Source: Spirochaetales bacterium
GTDB lineage: Bacteria; Spirochaetota; Spirochaetia; SZUA-6; DRHE01
Length of the DNA stretch: 57,435 nucleotides
Direction of reading: 5' to 3'
NCBI GenBank assembly: GCA_030604195.1
Contig: JAUVWI010000017.1
Location: forward strand, 1 to 57,435
Under the pieces are notes generated by a model that did not search any database, was not told the DNA's origin, and worked only from the letters and a program-made list of their open reading frames with translations. Below, piece by piece: positions 27,821 to 35,153 of the stretch (position 1 is its first letter; every line of letters begins with the position of its first letter). Made by a program: the position numbers and the translations under genes.

Positions 27821-28771
27821 CTATGCTAAAATATAACCATCGTCAAATTCAAAAGCTATCTGATCTGCTGCAAATTGAGCTTCACTTCCGCCGTCTTTAA
27901 TATACTCATCGTGCACCCCTACCATATACAAACGATGATCAAAACCGACTATTGACTTAGCTTCCCAACCAGCTCCGTATTCAGGGAAAAATCTAGTGTA
28001 TAACCAGTTGTGTCCCTGGTTTCGATAGTAACCAAGTATTGAAGTTACCAGGCCGATTTTCACCTTGAACTTTTTAGCAATTGCACAAACGGTTAGTCCT
28101 TCCATTCTTGCCACACCCACATTATTAATAAGCTGCGCTCGACTATCCGGCTCCTTAAGCCAGCCTCGATTCTCCGCCATGCTTCTCCAGTTATTTCCAA
28201 GCAGTCCTTGCATTTTTTGCCGATCTTTGAAAGTTTTTTTCAACTCAAGCTCGAATGAAACAACGCTAAGATTGCAGGCTTTTGCACATTCTTGAATGGA
28301 AAAATTATCACAAATGTATTGGAAGATTCCTGATTCGATCTTTTCCTCTTTTGTCATTTCCCTCGGAGGCTCTGCCGCTATTTTAACTTTGCGTTCTGCT
28401 GCCATGCTTTCTAGGCTTTCGGCATAATTTGTGGGAACGTGTACAATATATGATCCGGTATCTTGTCTTTGCGGATGTCCATAATCCCGAAAGATTTTAC
28501 CGAATCTATCTATCTTTGCATCCGCATCATAAATGAATGTAAGCTCTTTTACTCCATCCTGCTTTCGGAGCTTTGAATCCATCTTCTCTATGAATCCTTT
28601 TGAATCAAGCAGCTCCTTTTCCTTTTCTGCAGAAAGGGCTCCATGCTCAAATTGAAAAGCTGAAGACATAAGTCCTAGGAATTTTTCCAGCATTGCCTCA
28701 TCAGTTTTTTCCCTCTCTTCCCTGTTTTCTTTACTATTTTTCAGCTTTATAAATAACTCTTTTAAATCCAT
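27821..28771 (-). CDS. Hypothetical protein with possible HTH segments
   Basis: The 316-residue protein has a charged helical N-terminus (about residues 1-90). A middle part follows with IQECAKACNLSVVSFELEL and then MEGLTVCAIAKKFKVKIGLV, both resembling helix-turn-helix units (about 175-195 and 242-262). The aromatic-rich C-terminus includes WLYTRFFPEYGAGWE. It sits 19 nt upstream of the protease gene and is probably co-transcribed. I do not recognise the family. A DNA-binding role is possible but only inferred. Confidence 0.5.
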   Translation of the reverse strand: MDLKELFIKLKNSKENREEREKTDEAMLEKFLGLMSSAFQFEHGALSAEKEKELLDSKGFIEKMDSKLRKQDGVKELTFIYDADAKIDRFGKIFRDYGHPQRQDTGSYIVHVPTNYAESLESMAAERKVKIAAEPPREMTKEEKIESGIFQYICDNFSIQECAKACNLSVVSFELELKKTFKDRQKMQGLLGNNWRSMAENRGWLKEPDSRAQLINNVGVARMEGLTVCAIAKKFKVKIGLVTSILGYYRNQGHNWLYTRFFPEYGAGWEAKSIVGFDHRLYMVGVHDEYIKDGGSEAQFAADQIAFEFDDGYILA

Positions 28772-28829
28772 ATTTTAACCCTCATCTAGTTTATTTTCAT
28801 GAACTCATCTATGCATTTCTGCTTGCTTT

Positions 28830-29426
28830 TTAGAGCTCTAAAATGCCAGTTTCGAAAAGGGCCAGCCCTTCCTTTGAGGCCCTAAAATGTTTATCGAATT
28901 CCATTAACAATTCCTGGCATGATTTTAATAGTCCTTCAATTTTCCCTTTCAATAACTCTTCGTGTTTTTTGTTTGATAATTCTTTTAAGGCCCGCCCATA
29001 GACATCAATCCGCAAAAGCAAAGACCGATAGACCTTAACAGAATCGGAGGAAATTTTAGCAGATAATTGCTGTCTGTCCTCCCTGGCCTGTCTTCGATCC
29101 TGGTTTATCATGTACTCATTTTCTATCAATCTTTTGGCATAAAGGCTTTTAACCTCCTCTAGCTCTTTGATCGGATCACTTGAGCTTCTCGAATCCATCA
29201 CCGCGCTGCGCCGGCGGTTTTTCATGATTTTATCTGAAATGCTTTTATCTTGCGGCTTCTTTGCCTGATCTATCACCAGCCCGGAGAACTCTTCAAACAA
29301 TCCGCTAGATTTGTGCATTATATCTATTTCGCATAACCGCTTTTTAGGTTTCAACTCTAGCTTACCATCGCCGGTCATGGTTTCCAATAAGTTATCAATT
29401 CGTTTTTCTACCACAGCCATTTTCAA
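28830..29426 (-). CDS. Coiled-coil hypothetical protein of the integrative element
   Basis: The 198-residue protein is almost fully helical and highly charged (KELEEVKSLYAKRLIENE, QDRRQAREDRQQLS), with likely coiled-coil segments around residues 85-180. Its start overlaps the stop of the preceding HTH protein by 4 nt (ATGA). In phage genomes the partner of a small terminase-like gene can be a structural or assembly factor, but nothing here proves that. Confidence 0.5.
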   Translation of the reverse strand: MKMAVVEKRIDNLLETMTGDGKLELKPKKRLCEIDIMHKSSGLFEEFSGLVIDQAKKPQDKSISDKIMKNRRRSAVMDSRSSSDPIKELEEVKSLYAKRLIENEYMINQDRRQAREDRQQLSAKISSDSVKVYRSLLLRIDVYGRALKELSNKKHEELLKGKIEGLLKSCQELLMEFDKHFRASKEGLALFETGILEL

Positions 29427-29980
29427 TATATTTCCTCCTGCATATATGCCCTTGCCGCCTCTTCCAGTTTATCCAGTTTCTGCAATATGGACATTTCTAT
29501 TTTCAGTTCAATCAAGCCCTTTAAAACTATTTGTGCTCTATGGAATTCATTTACCGGATTAAGCCGGCTCAGGATTTCCTCAACACATATTCCAGCCTTT
29601 TCCAGGCGTTTTAATAAAGTACTCAATTTCAACTTTCTTGTTTTGCCCCCCACATCTTGGTATACAATCTTCAAGTCCTTTGGTTTGTGATGCAGACAAT
29701 AGCTGCCCGGTCTTTGCGGATCGGCAAGCTCTGTCTGTATCGCTGATAATAACCTCTGCTCATCTTGCCAAAGCTTATTAACTTCCAGGAGAAGATCACT
29801 TCCTTTTTCTTCTCCTGCTTTTGCCAATAACTCAGCTAAATGGTTTTTTTTGTGCCGATATAAAGCCGCTGGATCAACATCAAATCGTTTTGCTATGTTT
29901 CGGTATGGCAGGCCATTAATGAGTAAAAGATTGATTGCTTTTGCTTCATCATGAAAGCAAATTGAACATTTCCGAGGCAT
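29423..29980 (-). CDS. HTH protein resembling terminase small subunits
   Basis: The 185-residue protein starts with a Cys pair (KCSICFHDEA) and a helix-turn-helix (LPYRNIAKRFDVDPAALYRH, about residues 24-43) followed by KKNHL. This N-terminal layout is common in phage small terminase-like or recruitment proteins. The C-terminal two thirds is helical and probably oligomerises. It is translationally linked to genes on both sides (shared base at 29980, 4-nt overlap at 29423). No large terminase gene lies nearby. Confidence 0.5.
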   Translation of the reverse strand: MPRKCSICFHDEAKAINLLLINGLPYRNIAKRFDVDPAALYRHKKNHLAELLAKAGEEKGSDLLLEVNKLWQDEQRLLSAIQTELADPQRPGSYCLHHKPKDLKIVYQDVGGKTRKLKLSTLLKRLEKAGICVEEILSRLNPVNEFHRAQIVLKGLIELKIEMSILQKLDKLEEAARAYMQEEIY

Positions 29981-30243
29981 TATTTTACAATCTTCTCCTT
30001 TTCCGGATCCCTTTTATCCATGATCATCCCCTGCTGCTGATCCGTTTCAATATAAACGCATTTCATAATAGCCCGATCCCACCAACAGCAACGCTCTTCT
30101 ATGCAATTTGTGCTGGATAAATCCGAACCATCAAGAATGCAGCCCACCTTTTCTCCTTCCCTGGCCTGTTCCCCGCCGGCCAGGAAGCGCTTAAATACTT
30201 CACTGCCGTATGAAACGGAAGCGGAGGCTCCCGTCAACGACAC
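29980..30243 (-). CDS. Hypothetical protein of the integrative element
   Basis: The 87-residue protein has four cysteines (VGCILDG, NCIEERCCWW, KCVYIE) that could bind a metal. The start is GTG after AGGAAGTGCGGGG. Its stop overlaps the next gene. It lies between the topoisomerase VI-like pair and the HTH protein, on the same strand. No family is recognised. Confidence 0.45.
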   Translation of the reverse strand: MSLTGASASVSYGSEVFKRFLAGGEQAREGEKVGCILDGSDLSSTNCIEERCCWWDRAIMKCVYIETDQQQGMIMDKRDPEKEKIVK

Positions 30244-30324
30244 AACCCCGCACTTCCTAACCTGTGATGAGCAGGTCTATTTCTCAATCGCTTTTGCCAT
30301 TTCAACCCCTTAAAACTTCATCCC

Positions 30325-30337
30325 ATAAACTAGTCGG
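30325..30337 (-). repeat. CGGCTAGTTTAT-like motif, variant copy
   Basis: The minus strand reads CCGACTAGTTTAT, one base off the other copies. It overlaps the TAG stop of the topoisomerase VI A-like gene. Confidence 0.35.
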
Positions 30338-31574
30338 TGTCAGAATCAAATTCATTTTCAGCTATATTCCATACTGCCTCATCCCATGAATGCGATGGAT
30401 ATTCTTTCAAGTCTGCCCTTACCTGTTCTAATAAATCTTCAGGAATAGTATCTTCTCTTTTCTCATCGAACTCATTTTCTTTTTCTTCGATAAAGCTTTC
30501 CATCTCTTTTGCAAAATATGCCCTATTGTATGCTTCAATCAATATGCTTTCTTCTGGTATAGTCTTTTTCACACCATGTTTTTCTAATTTACCTTCAAGC
30601 CATTCAATAAGTTCTTCGCTCATCATGGCATTTAATTCTACTCGTTCACCAGCGCAACCACGATAACCATTATCTCTAGCCAGAATTGCTATTTCTTCTT
30701 CCGTAGCTCCACATTTATGCAAATAATATCTATTTTCCTCTCCTCGCTCATAAACAGGCTCACGAGGCAAATCTTGAATATCTTCAAATCTCAGTCCCAG
30801 ATCAATAACCTTGGCACCCCTTGCCAATCTTGTCCCTTCCCGCAAAGTCTTTAGAATTGTAAAACCAGATTTGTCAAAATCATGTAAGACATAAATATTA
30901 ACCATAGATTCTAATGAACAAAGCAAATCGCAACAGGCTTTAACCGGTATACCTTTTGTGCTCATTATCGCCAGGTCGTATTTCTCACCTATTTTAGCGT
31001 CTTTCAATATCTCATCGAATCCCTCTTTCTCGATAAACAGGACAGAATTGAATCTACAAAAAGGCCCTATGGTGTCGGTTTTAATCTTAACGCCGGGAGT
31101 CTCTTTATAAATAAAGGATGAGTCATTACGCCAACTATGAATATATTTTTCTACCTGAATTCCACCGATACCTATTGCCTTGTTTGTATGAGGTTCTCTA
31201 AAATGGCCTCTTGCATCCCAAGCTATTTTCCAATTAGGCGCATAATCCTCAATGTAATCTTTTAAAAGAGTTTGAGTAAAATACTGACTATCAAGTCGAC
31301 TCTTATCGGTTTGTTTTAAAATATAAGGTCTTGCTGCATAAAATATTTGTCGGGCATTCGCATAATACTTTCCGTTTGAACTGGCCTTTTTATAAGCCTC
31401 TTCCATTACTTCATAAGCAACTTCTTTTATTGTAATCCTTGCAGGTTTATAAAAGCATGCATATTGTTTGGAAGACAGCCTGTCATCTTTGTCTGCTTTT
31501 TTCTTCTCAGTTTTCCACTGTTTAGTAACTTTAGAGATTGCAGAAAACATATCTTTTGTCATGGAGTCGCTCAT
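30330..31574 (-). CDS. Topoisomerase VI subunit A / Spo11-like protein
   Basis: The 414-residue protein shows the Spo11/TopoVI-A layout. In the winged-helix domain, ARQIFYAARP (residues 74-83) matches the (R/K)-x-(I/L)-(Y/F)-Y box whose last Tyr attacks DNA, here Tyr 79. The Toprim domain follows: Glu 182 in VLFIEKEGFDEIL, then MSTKGIPVKACCDLL, which corresponds to the TGKGYP region, then the acidic pair in LHDFDKSGF (Asp 232 and 234). The 100-residue tail is acidic. Topo VI A cuts both DNA strands with a 2-nt offset. The ATGA overlap with the GHKL gene upstream suggests a complex. Confidence 0.78.
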   Translation of the reverse strand: MSDSMTKDMFSAISKVTKQWKTEKKKADKDDRLSSKQYACFYKPARITIKEVAYEVMEEAYKKASSNGKYYANARQIFYAARPYILKQTDKSRLDSQYFTQTLLKDYIEDYAPNWKIAWDARGHFREPHTNKAIGIGGIQVEKYIHSWRNDSSFIYKETPGVKIKTDTIGPFCRFNSVLFIEKEGFDEILKDAKIGEKYDLAIMSTKGIPVKACCDLLCSLESMVNIYVLHDFDKSGFTILKTLREGTRLARGAKVIDLGLRFEDIQDLPREPVYERGEENRYYLHKCGATEEEIAILARDNGYRGCAGERVELNAMMSEELIEWLEGKLEKHGVKKTIPEESILIEAYNRAYFAKEMESFIEEKENEFDEKREDTIPEDLLEQVRADLKEYPSHSWDEAVWNIAENEFDSDTD

Positions 31575-32881
31575 AATGCCATCCTTGTTTTGCCACGGTC
31601 AACAAATTCAAATCTCGGCTTTGCCATGTGAATGATCAATACAACCGGATCTTGTTTGTGAACAGAGCATTTACCAAGTGCCTCACTTATTTCTGTTGCT
31701 GGAATACCTAATGTCGGAGTCCAGTTCAACCCTGTAATAATTGTTCTATGTTCTTCTGGATCGGTCTTAACAGCAAAACAAACTTCAAATATATATGGTA
31801 GGTTGTTTTTATCGAATCCAGATTTCTTGCTGTACTGAAAGCTTTCCTCGATGATTTGTTGATTAAGTTTTAACCAGGATTTGAAATTATCTTCACCGAT
31901 TAAACCCATAGAATAAGGTTTAACTGGCACAGAGTTTTCTTTCATGCTATCCAGTAAACCCCTAACAATATCCATGTCGATGTCATTATCTTTAATCAAA
32001 TCATGTAAGAACATTCCAGAAAAACCTTTCGTGATCTTTTTTTGTTTCAGAGTGCTCGACAATCCTTTGAACTCAGATACAAATTCCCGGACAGTCTTCG
32101 GCTTTCCGTTATTACCATTACGCTCAAAAGCAACGTAAGCAGCAATCAGCTCTCTCAATGTATATTCGTTATACCAGTGAATACAGGTCGGCATATCGGT
32201 TTTCCATTTTTTCCAGTTTGTATTTCTTGCGTTATGCTTAGAATTGCCTAGAATAAAAGAACTATGAGGATTGAAAACAGAATATTGAGATACAATTTCT
32301 TCTATGCTTGGAGGCTTGGCTTTGTAAGAATACGCATTTTCTTCATCTTCTAAGGTAGCTGAATTTGACCAATAAACCCTTACAATAGTGCCATTCTTTA
32401 CAGAAGCCTTTTTTTGGCTATTATGTTCTATCATCGGTCGCTGAACAATTCTATCTAAGGATGTTTCAATTACGTGCTCAAATCCCTTAGATTTGACCTC
32501 AACTTTGCCTATGCCATTAGCAACATAAGGAGCAGCCCATACAGTTTTAAGCGCATTTCCCATTTGTCCCCTGGTCGGACTGACATAAAATTGTTTATCA
32601 GATATGCGCATAAAATAGTTAAGAGATTTGATTATAGTTTTTTTAGATATTCCAGGCCCGTTATCTCTGACCTCAAAATAATCATCGGTTACCACCACCC
32701 CGACCTCCGGATCAATACATCCAACCTCGCAAGCATCGAGTGAATTGTCCATTAACTCTTTGATAAGCGCTACATACCAAAAATCTTTTTCATGGCCGAT
32801 TTGCATAGTTAATTCTTTTTCAGTGAAGAATTCACACTCTCGACTCAATTCAAATACTTTCCGCTCTAATGTTTTCGCCAT
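31571..32881 (-). CDS. Topoisomerase VI subunit B-like GHKL ATPase
   Basis: The 436-residue protein has the Bergerat ATP-binding fold: N box IKELMDNSLDAC (about residues 40-51), G1 box VRDNGPGIS (71-79) and G2 box TRGQMGNALKT (103-113). A transducer domain closes with IHMAKPRFEFVDRGKT, whose GK corresponds to the switch-lysine region of TopoVI-B. It ends right there, so it is shorter than archaeal TopoVI-B and lacks the C-terminal domain. The ATG at 32881 follows GGAGGGGAAG. With the overlapping A-like gene it forms a two-subunit ATP-gated DNA cleavage or strand-passage module. Confidence 0.78.
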   Translation of the reverse strand: MAKTLERKVFELSRECEFFTEKELTMQIGHEKDFWYVALIKELMDNSLDACEVGCIDPEVGVVVTDDYFEVRDNGPGISKKTIIKSLNYFMRISDKQFYVSPTRGQMGNALKTVWAAPYVANGIGKVEVKSKGFEHVIETSLDRIVQRPMIEHNSQKKASVKNGTIVRVYWSNSATLEDEENAYSYKAKPPSIEEIVSQYSVFNPHSSFILGNSKHNARNTNWKKWKTDMPTCIHWYNEYTLRELIAAYVAFERNGNNGKPKTVREFVSEFKGLSSTLKQKKITKGFSGMFLHDLIKDNDIDMDIVRGLLDSMKENSVPVKPYSMGLIGEDNFKSWLKLNQQIIEESFQYSKKSGFDKNNLPYIFEVCFAVKTDPEEHRTIITGLNWTPTLGIPATEISEALGKCSVHKQDPVVLIIHMAKPRFEFVDRGKTRMAL

Positions 32882-32926
32882 CTTCCCCTCCGTCATATTT
32901 ATAAAATACCCTTTAACATTTCCAAC

Positions 32927-32960
32927 AATAAACTAGCCGATTATTGTAAAGCCCCTTTAC
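32927..32960. repeat. CTAG motif copy and adjoining short hairpins
   Basis: AATAAACTAGCCGA (minus-strand TCGGCTAGTTTATT) is framed by CAATAA and TTATTG, a 6-bp inverted repeat. It is followed by a perfect hairpin GTAAAG-CCC-CTTTAC (32946-32960). Both lie in the 195-nt gap upstream of the topoisomerase-like genes and could be a regulator site. Confidence 0.45.
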
Positions 32961-33076
32961 GATTAATTTACCCCTTATATTCTTGAGAAGTGCTACTACA
33001 TATATAAACAGTATTGTATTCCCCATTACTCTATTTATACCTATATATATAAAGAACCTTTTGAAAATATTTGCCG

Positions 33077-34363
33077 TCAACAAAATTTCTGCCTTTCTAT
33101 ATTAAAATATTTGCAAATACCGCCCTTTGGTAAATATTTAAAAGGCGCTTGCCTCAGAAAACCTATATTTTCAAGCCAGGGCAGAACGTCAAAATATCTG
33201 AAATTGAGTTTTCTCAAGTAGCTTTGAGGCAAAGGATAAAACCCCGCTTTCCGGTTCTTCCTATACCAGGGATACAAATAGTCAAAGAAGGCCGTCTGAC
33301 CCTTATTCTTTAAAATCTCATTATGCCAATCCGCCCATTCAAGAATTCCATTTGCCAGCCTAAAAACCGGCTTCGTTCGCTGCTTCGCAAACGGTTGTTG
33401 AGCCGCTATATTTTCAGCAGCAAGCTTGTTAAAAAAGTCAAGCTGTAAATCCCTCGGCTTCGGCTTGTAATTTTCCTTTGCATTTCTTGAATATTCATAC
33501 CTGACAAATTTCTCTGCCTGGCCTGGATTCCTAAGATTGCCGGTGTAAAATGGAGACTGAAGCAAACACATTCCGAACCTGTAAACTGCCTCTTCTACCG
33601 AAAGACCGGCCATTCTATAGGTGAGGCATAGCTTCATTTTTACATCATTTGTCTGGCCGTTTACGAAAGGCATTAGCTCTTTTTCTACCTTCTCAATCCT
33701 GGGTAGGTTTTTTAAGGTCCTTAGTTTTGCTTTTTTTGTATTCAAGCTTTCCCGGATCGACTCTGGAAAAACAGAATCATCAAAGATAAAAGCTGGGTGA
33801 TATATCCACATTTGCTGAATGATCATGTATAGCGGAATATTAAGAAGCTGAAAATTCTCAGGATCAATAAATCGCTTTTCCACCGGGATCCGTAAAGAAG
33901 CGGTAGGAGTAGGCTTGATCTCTACCGGCGTATTTCCTAATAACTTTTTTGCTTCATCAAATAAAATAACTGCTGGTATGTTCTGTTCAAGAATCCAGTA
34001 CGCATGAAGACCGTGAGGGGATTGTAATAGTAAGCTTGGTAAAGACCTAAGCCTTTGTACTACCTGACTATAAACGGAAAGCAGGTAAGGTGAAGGTCGT
34101 CCTCCCTTCCAGGCTGTCCCCTGGTGATCATCTATATCGATCCCCAGGATATTAGGCGAATTGGTTACAAAATACCCGGCAACTATTTCGCCCAGGATTG
34201 CCCGCCGGATTATTTCAGAATTTAAATATTGATTATTCGTAAACCAGTAGTTTTCAAATAATCCTTGATTTTGTTGTACCGTATATCTCTTTTGATATGG
34301 CTGAAATGTTTTCACAAAAATATCAGATATAGACTTTAAAGCAATAGCTGCCTGATTAGACAC
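33077..34363 (-). CDS. Archaeo-eukaryotic-type primase (AEP/PrimPol-like) replication protein
   Basis: The 428-residue protein carries primase-polymerase signatures. The metal-binding hhhDhD motif is in ILGIDIDDHQG (Asp 76, 78). The nucleotide-binding motif is in LLQSPHGLHAYWIL (His 117 and 120). A third motif is VEIKPTPTASLRIP (about 147-160). The region after about residue 230 is helical and unrecognised; no helicase Walker motif is visible. Such primases start replication of plasmids, phages and satellites. It overlaps the xis-like gene by 8 nt. Confidence 0.7.
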   Translation of the reverse strand: MSNQAAIALKSISDIFVKTFQPYQKRYTVQQNQGLFENYWFTNNQYLNSEIIRRAILGEIVAGYFVTNSPNILGIDIDDHQGTAWKGGRPSPYLLSVYSQVVQRLRSLPSLLLQSPHGLHAYWILEQNIPAVILFDEAKKLLGNTPVEIKPTPTASLRIPVEKRFIDPENFQLLNIPLYMIIQQMWIYHPAFIFDDSVFPESIRESLNTKKAKLRTLKNLPRIEKVEKELMPFVNGQTNDVKMKLCLTYRMAGLSVEEAVYRFGMCLLQSPFYTGNLRNPGQAEKFVRYEYSRNAKENYKPKPRDLQLDFFNKLAAENIAAQQPFAKQRTKPVFRLANGILEWADWHNEILKNKGQTAFFDYLYPWYRKNRKAGFYPLPQSYLRKLNFRYFDVLPWLENIGFLRQAPFKYLPKGGICKYFNIERQKFC

Positions 34364-34544
34364 CGTCGCCCCCTGGATTAATAGAGCGCTCTTCCAACCA
34401 GGACTCTATGGCGCCAACTTTGAAAACAACTCTAGCACCTATTTTGATATATGGAATTTGTTTGCGGCTTGTTAAACGATATAATGAACTAGTCGAAATG
34501 TTTAAAAATTTAGCGGTTTCGGAAATTGAAAGTAAACTCTGCAT
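34356..34544 (-). CDS. Excisionase-like helix-turn-helix protein
   Basis: The 62-residue protein starts at ATG 34544 after GGGAGGGGAGC. It has the HTH_17/AlpA pattern (SISETAKFLNISTSSLYRL, then PYIKIGARVVFKVGAIESWL) found in excisionases and short regulators. It may direct excision by the integrase or regulate the downstream primase gene, which it overlaps. Confidence 0.78.
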   Translation of the reverse strand: MQSLLSISETAKFLNISTSSLYRLTSRKQIPYIKIGARVVFKVGAIESWLEERSINPGGDGV

Positions 34545-34644
34545 AGCAGCTCCCCTCCCAAACATGAAAGTCATGTTTGAAAATCAGTGAATGATTTTGG
34601 TGAGCTGCCTATAGAATTTCTTCGTCGCAGTCTCGGGCAAGGCT

Positions 34645-34673
34645 CCAATCAACGATCAACGATCAACGATTGG
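34645..34673. promoter_or_regulatory. Three tandem 7-bp iterons (ATCAACG)
   Basis: ATCAACG is repeated perfectly three times (34648-34668) inside a CCAATC...GATTGG inverted pair. It lies between the RHH gene and the xis-like gene, a position suited to an RHH operator or to replication iterons near the primase gene. Confidence 0.5.
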
Positions 34674-34693
34674 AATGAAAAAGATCAAATTAA

Positions 34694-34864
34694 TTATTTT
34701 TCTCCGATTGCCCCCTCATTATGCAATGATGTTGAAGCAACTTGTTTTTCAATGAAAGTCCGAACTTCCTTTGTCATAGAAGTGCCGGCAAGAGAGCATA
34801 ACGACTTGAAACGTTTAAAGGTATCATCGGTAACTCTAACAATCATTTGCTTTGAATGTTTCAT
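34694..34864 (-). CDS. Ribbon-helix-helix transcriptional regulator
   Basis: The 56-residue frame has the RHH signature: strand KQMIVRVTDDTFKRFKSLC, then SMTKEVRTFIEKQVAS. It shares FKxLC-x(6)-SM with the RHH proteins at 25206-25358 and 26522-26680. It sits between integrase and excisionase, next to the ATCAACG iterons, as expected for the switch controlling excision or replication. The plus-strand frame across this region is a shadow. Confidence 0.65.
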   Translation of the reverse strand: MKHSKQMIVRVTDDTFKRFKSLCSLAGTSMTKEVRTFIEKQVASTSLHNEGAIGEK

Positions 34865-35041
34865 ATTAAGTATGATAGCATTTTATCGGATAAAAAGCAA
34901 GTGTTTTTCTTACTTTTTTTCATTATTTTGTAACAGTTAGATAGTACTTATCAATAGAGAGTTTAGTTATATTACCTTGTAATCTCTGCACCCCTGGGAG
35001 AACCCCTTATTTCCCTATATAAAAGTATCAACTGTCTTTGG

Positions 35042-35134
35042 AAAACGTCTTGGTGAACCCTCACGTGCAACGTTTTGAGGAAAGACCGGCTATTTTATGT
35101 AGATCATTACTTTAATGCTAAATTCTACATAAAA
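35042..35134. repeat. Structured non-coding segment with two inverted repeats
   Basis: AAAACGT and ACGTTTT (ends of the first structure) enclose a nested GTGA-ACCC-TCAC hairpin. The second is a perfect 11-bp inverted repeat, TTTTATGTAGA (35093-35103) and TCTACATAAAA (35124-35134), with a 20-nt loop and flanking ACCGGCT copies. It fills most of the 289-nt gap between integrase and the RHH gene, where no protein gene is seen. It could be an origin, an integrase-regulatory region or a terminator-like structure. Confidence 0.5.
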
Positions 35135-35153
35135 TCGTAAACCGGCTTTATAA

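Noticed and set aside
30330..32881. Reading the topoisomerase-like pair as a Wadjet (JetABCD) defence system
   Set aside because: JetD is a TopoVI-A-like nuclease, but the SMC-like JetC and its partners are absent, and the partner here is a GHKL ATPase.
34587..34940. 117-residue plus-strand ORF between xis-like gene and integrase
   Set aside because: It is antisense to the RHH gene at 34694-34864, which has the credible fold and start.
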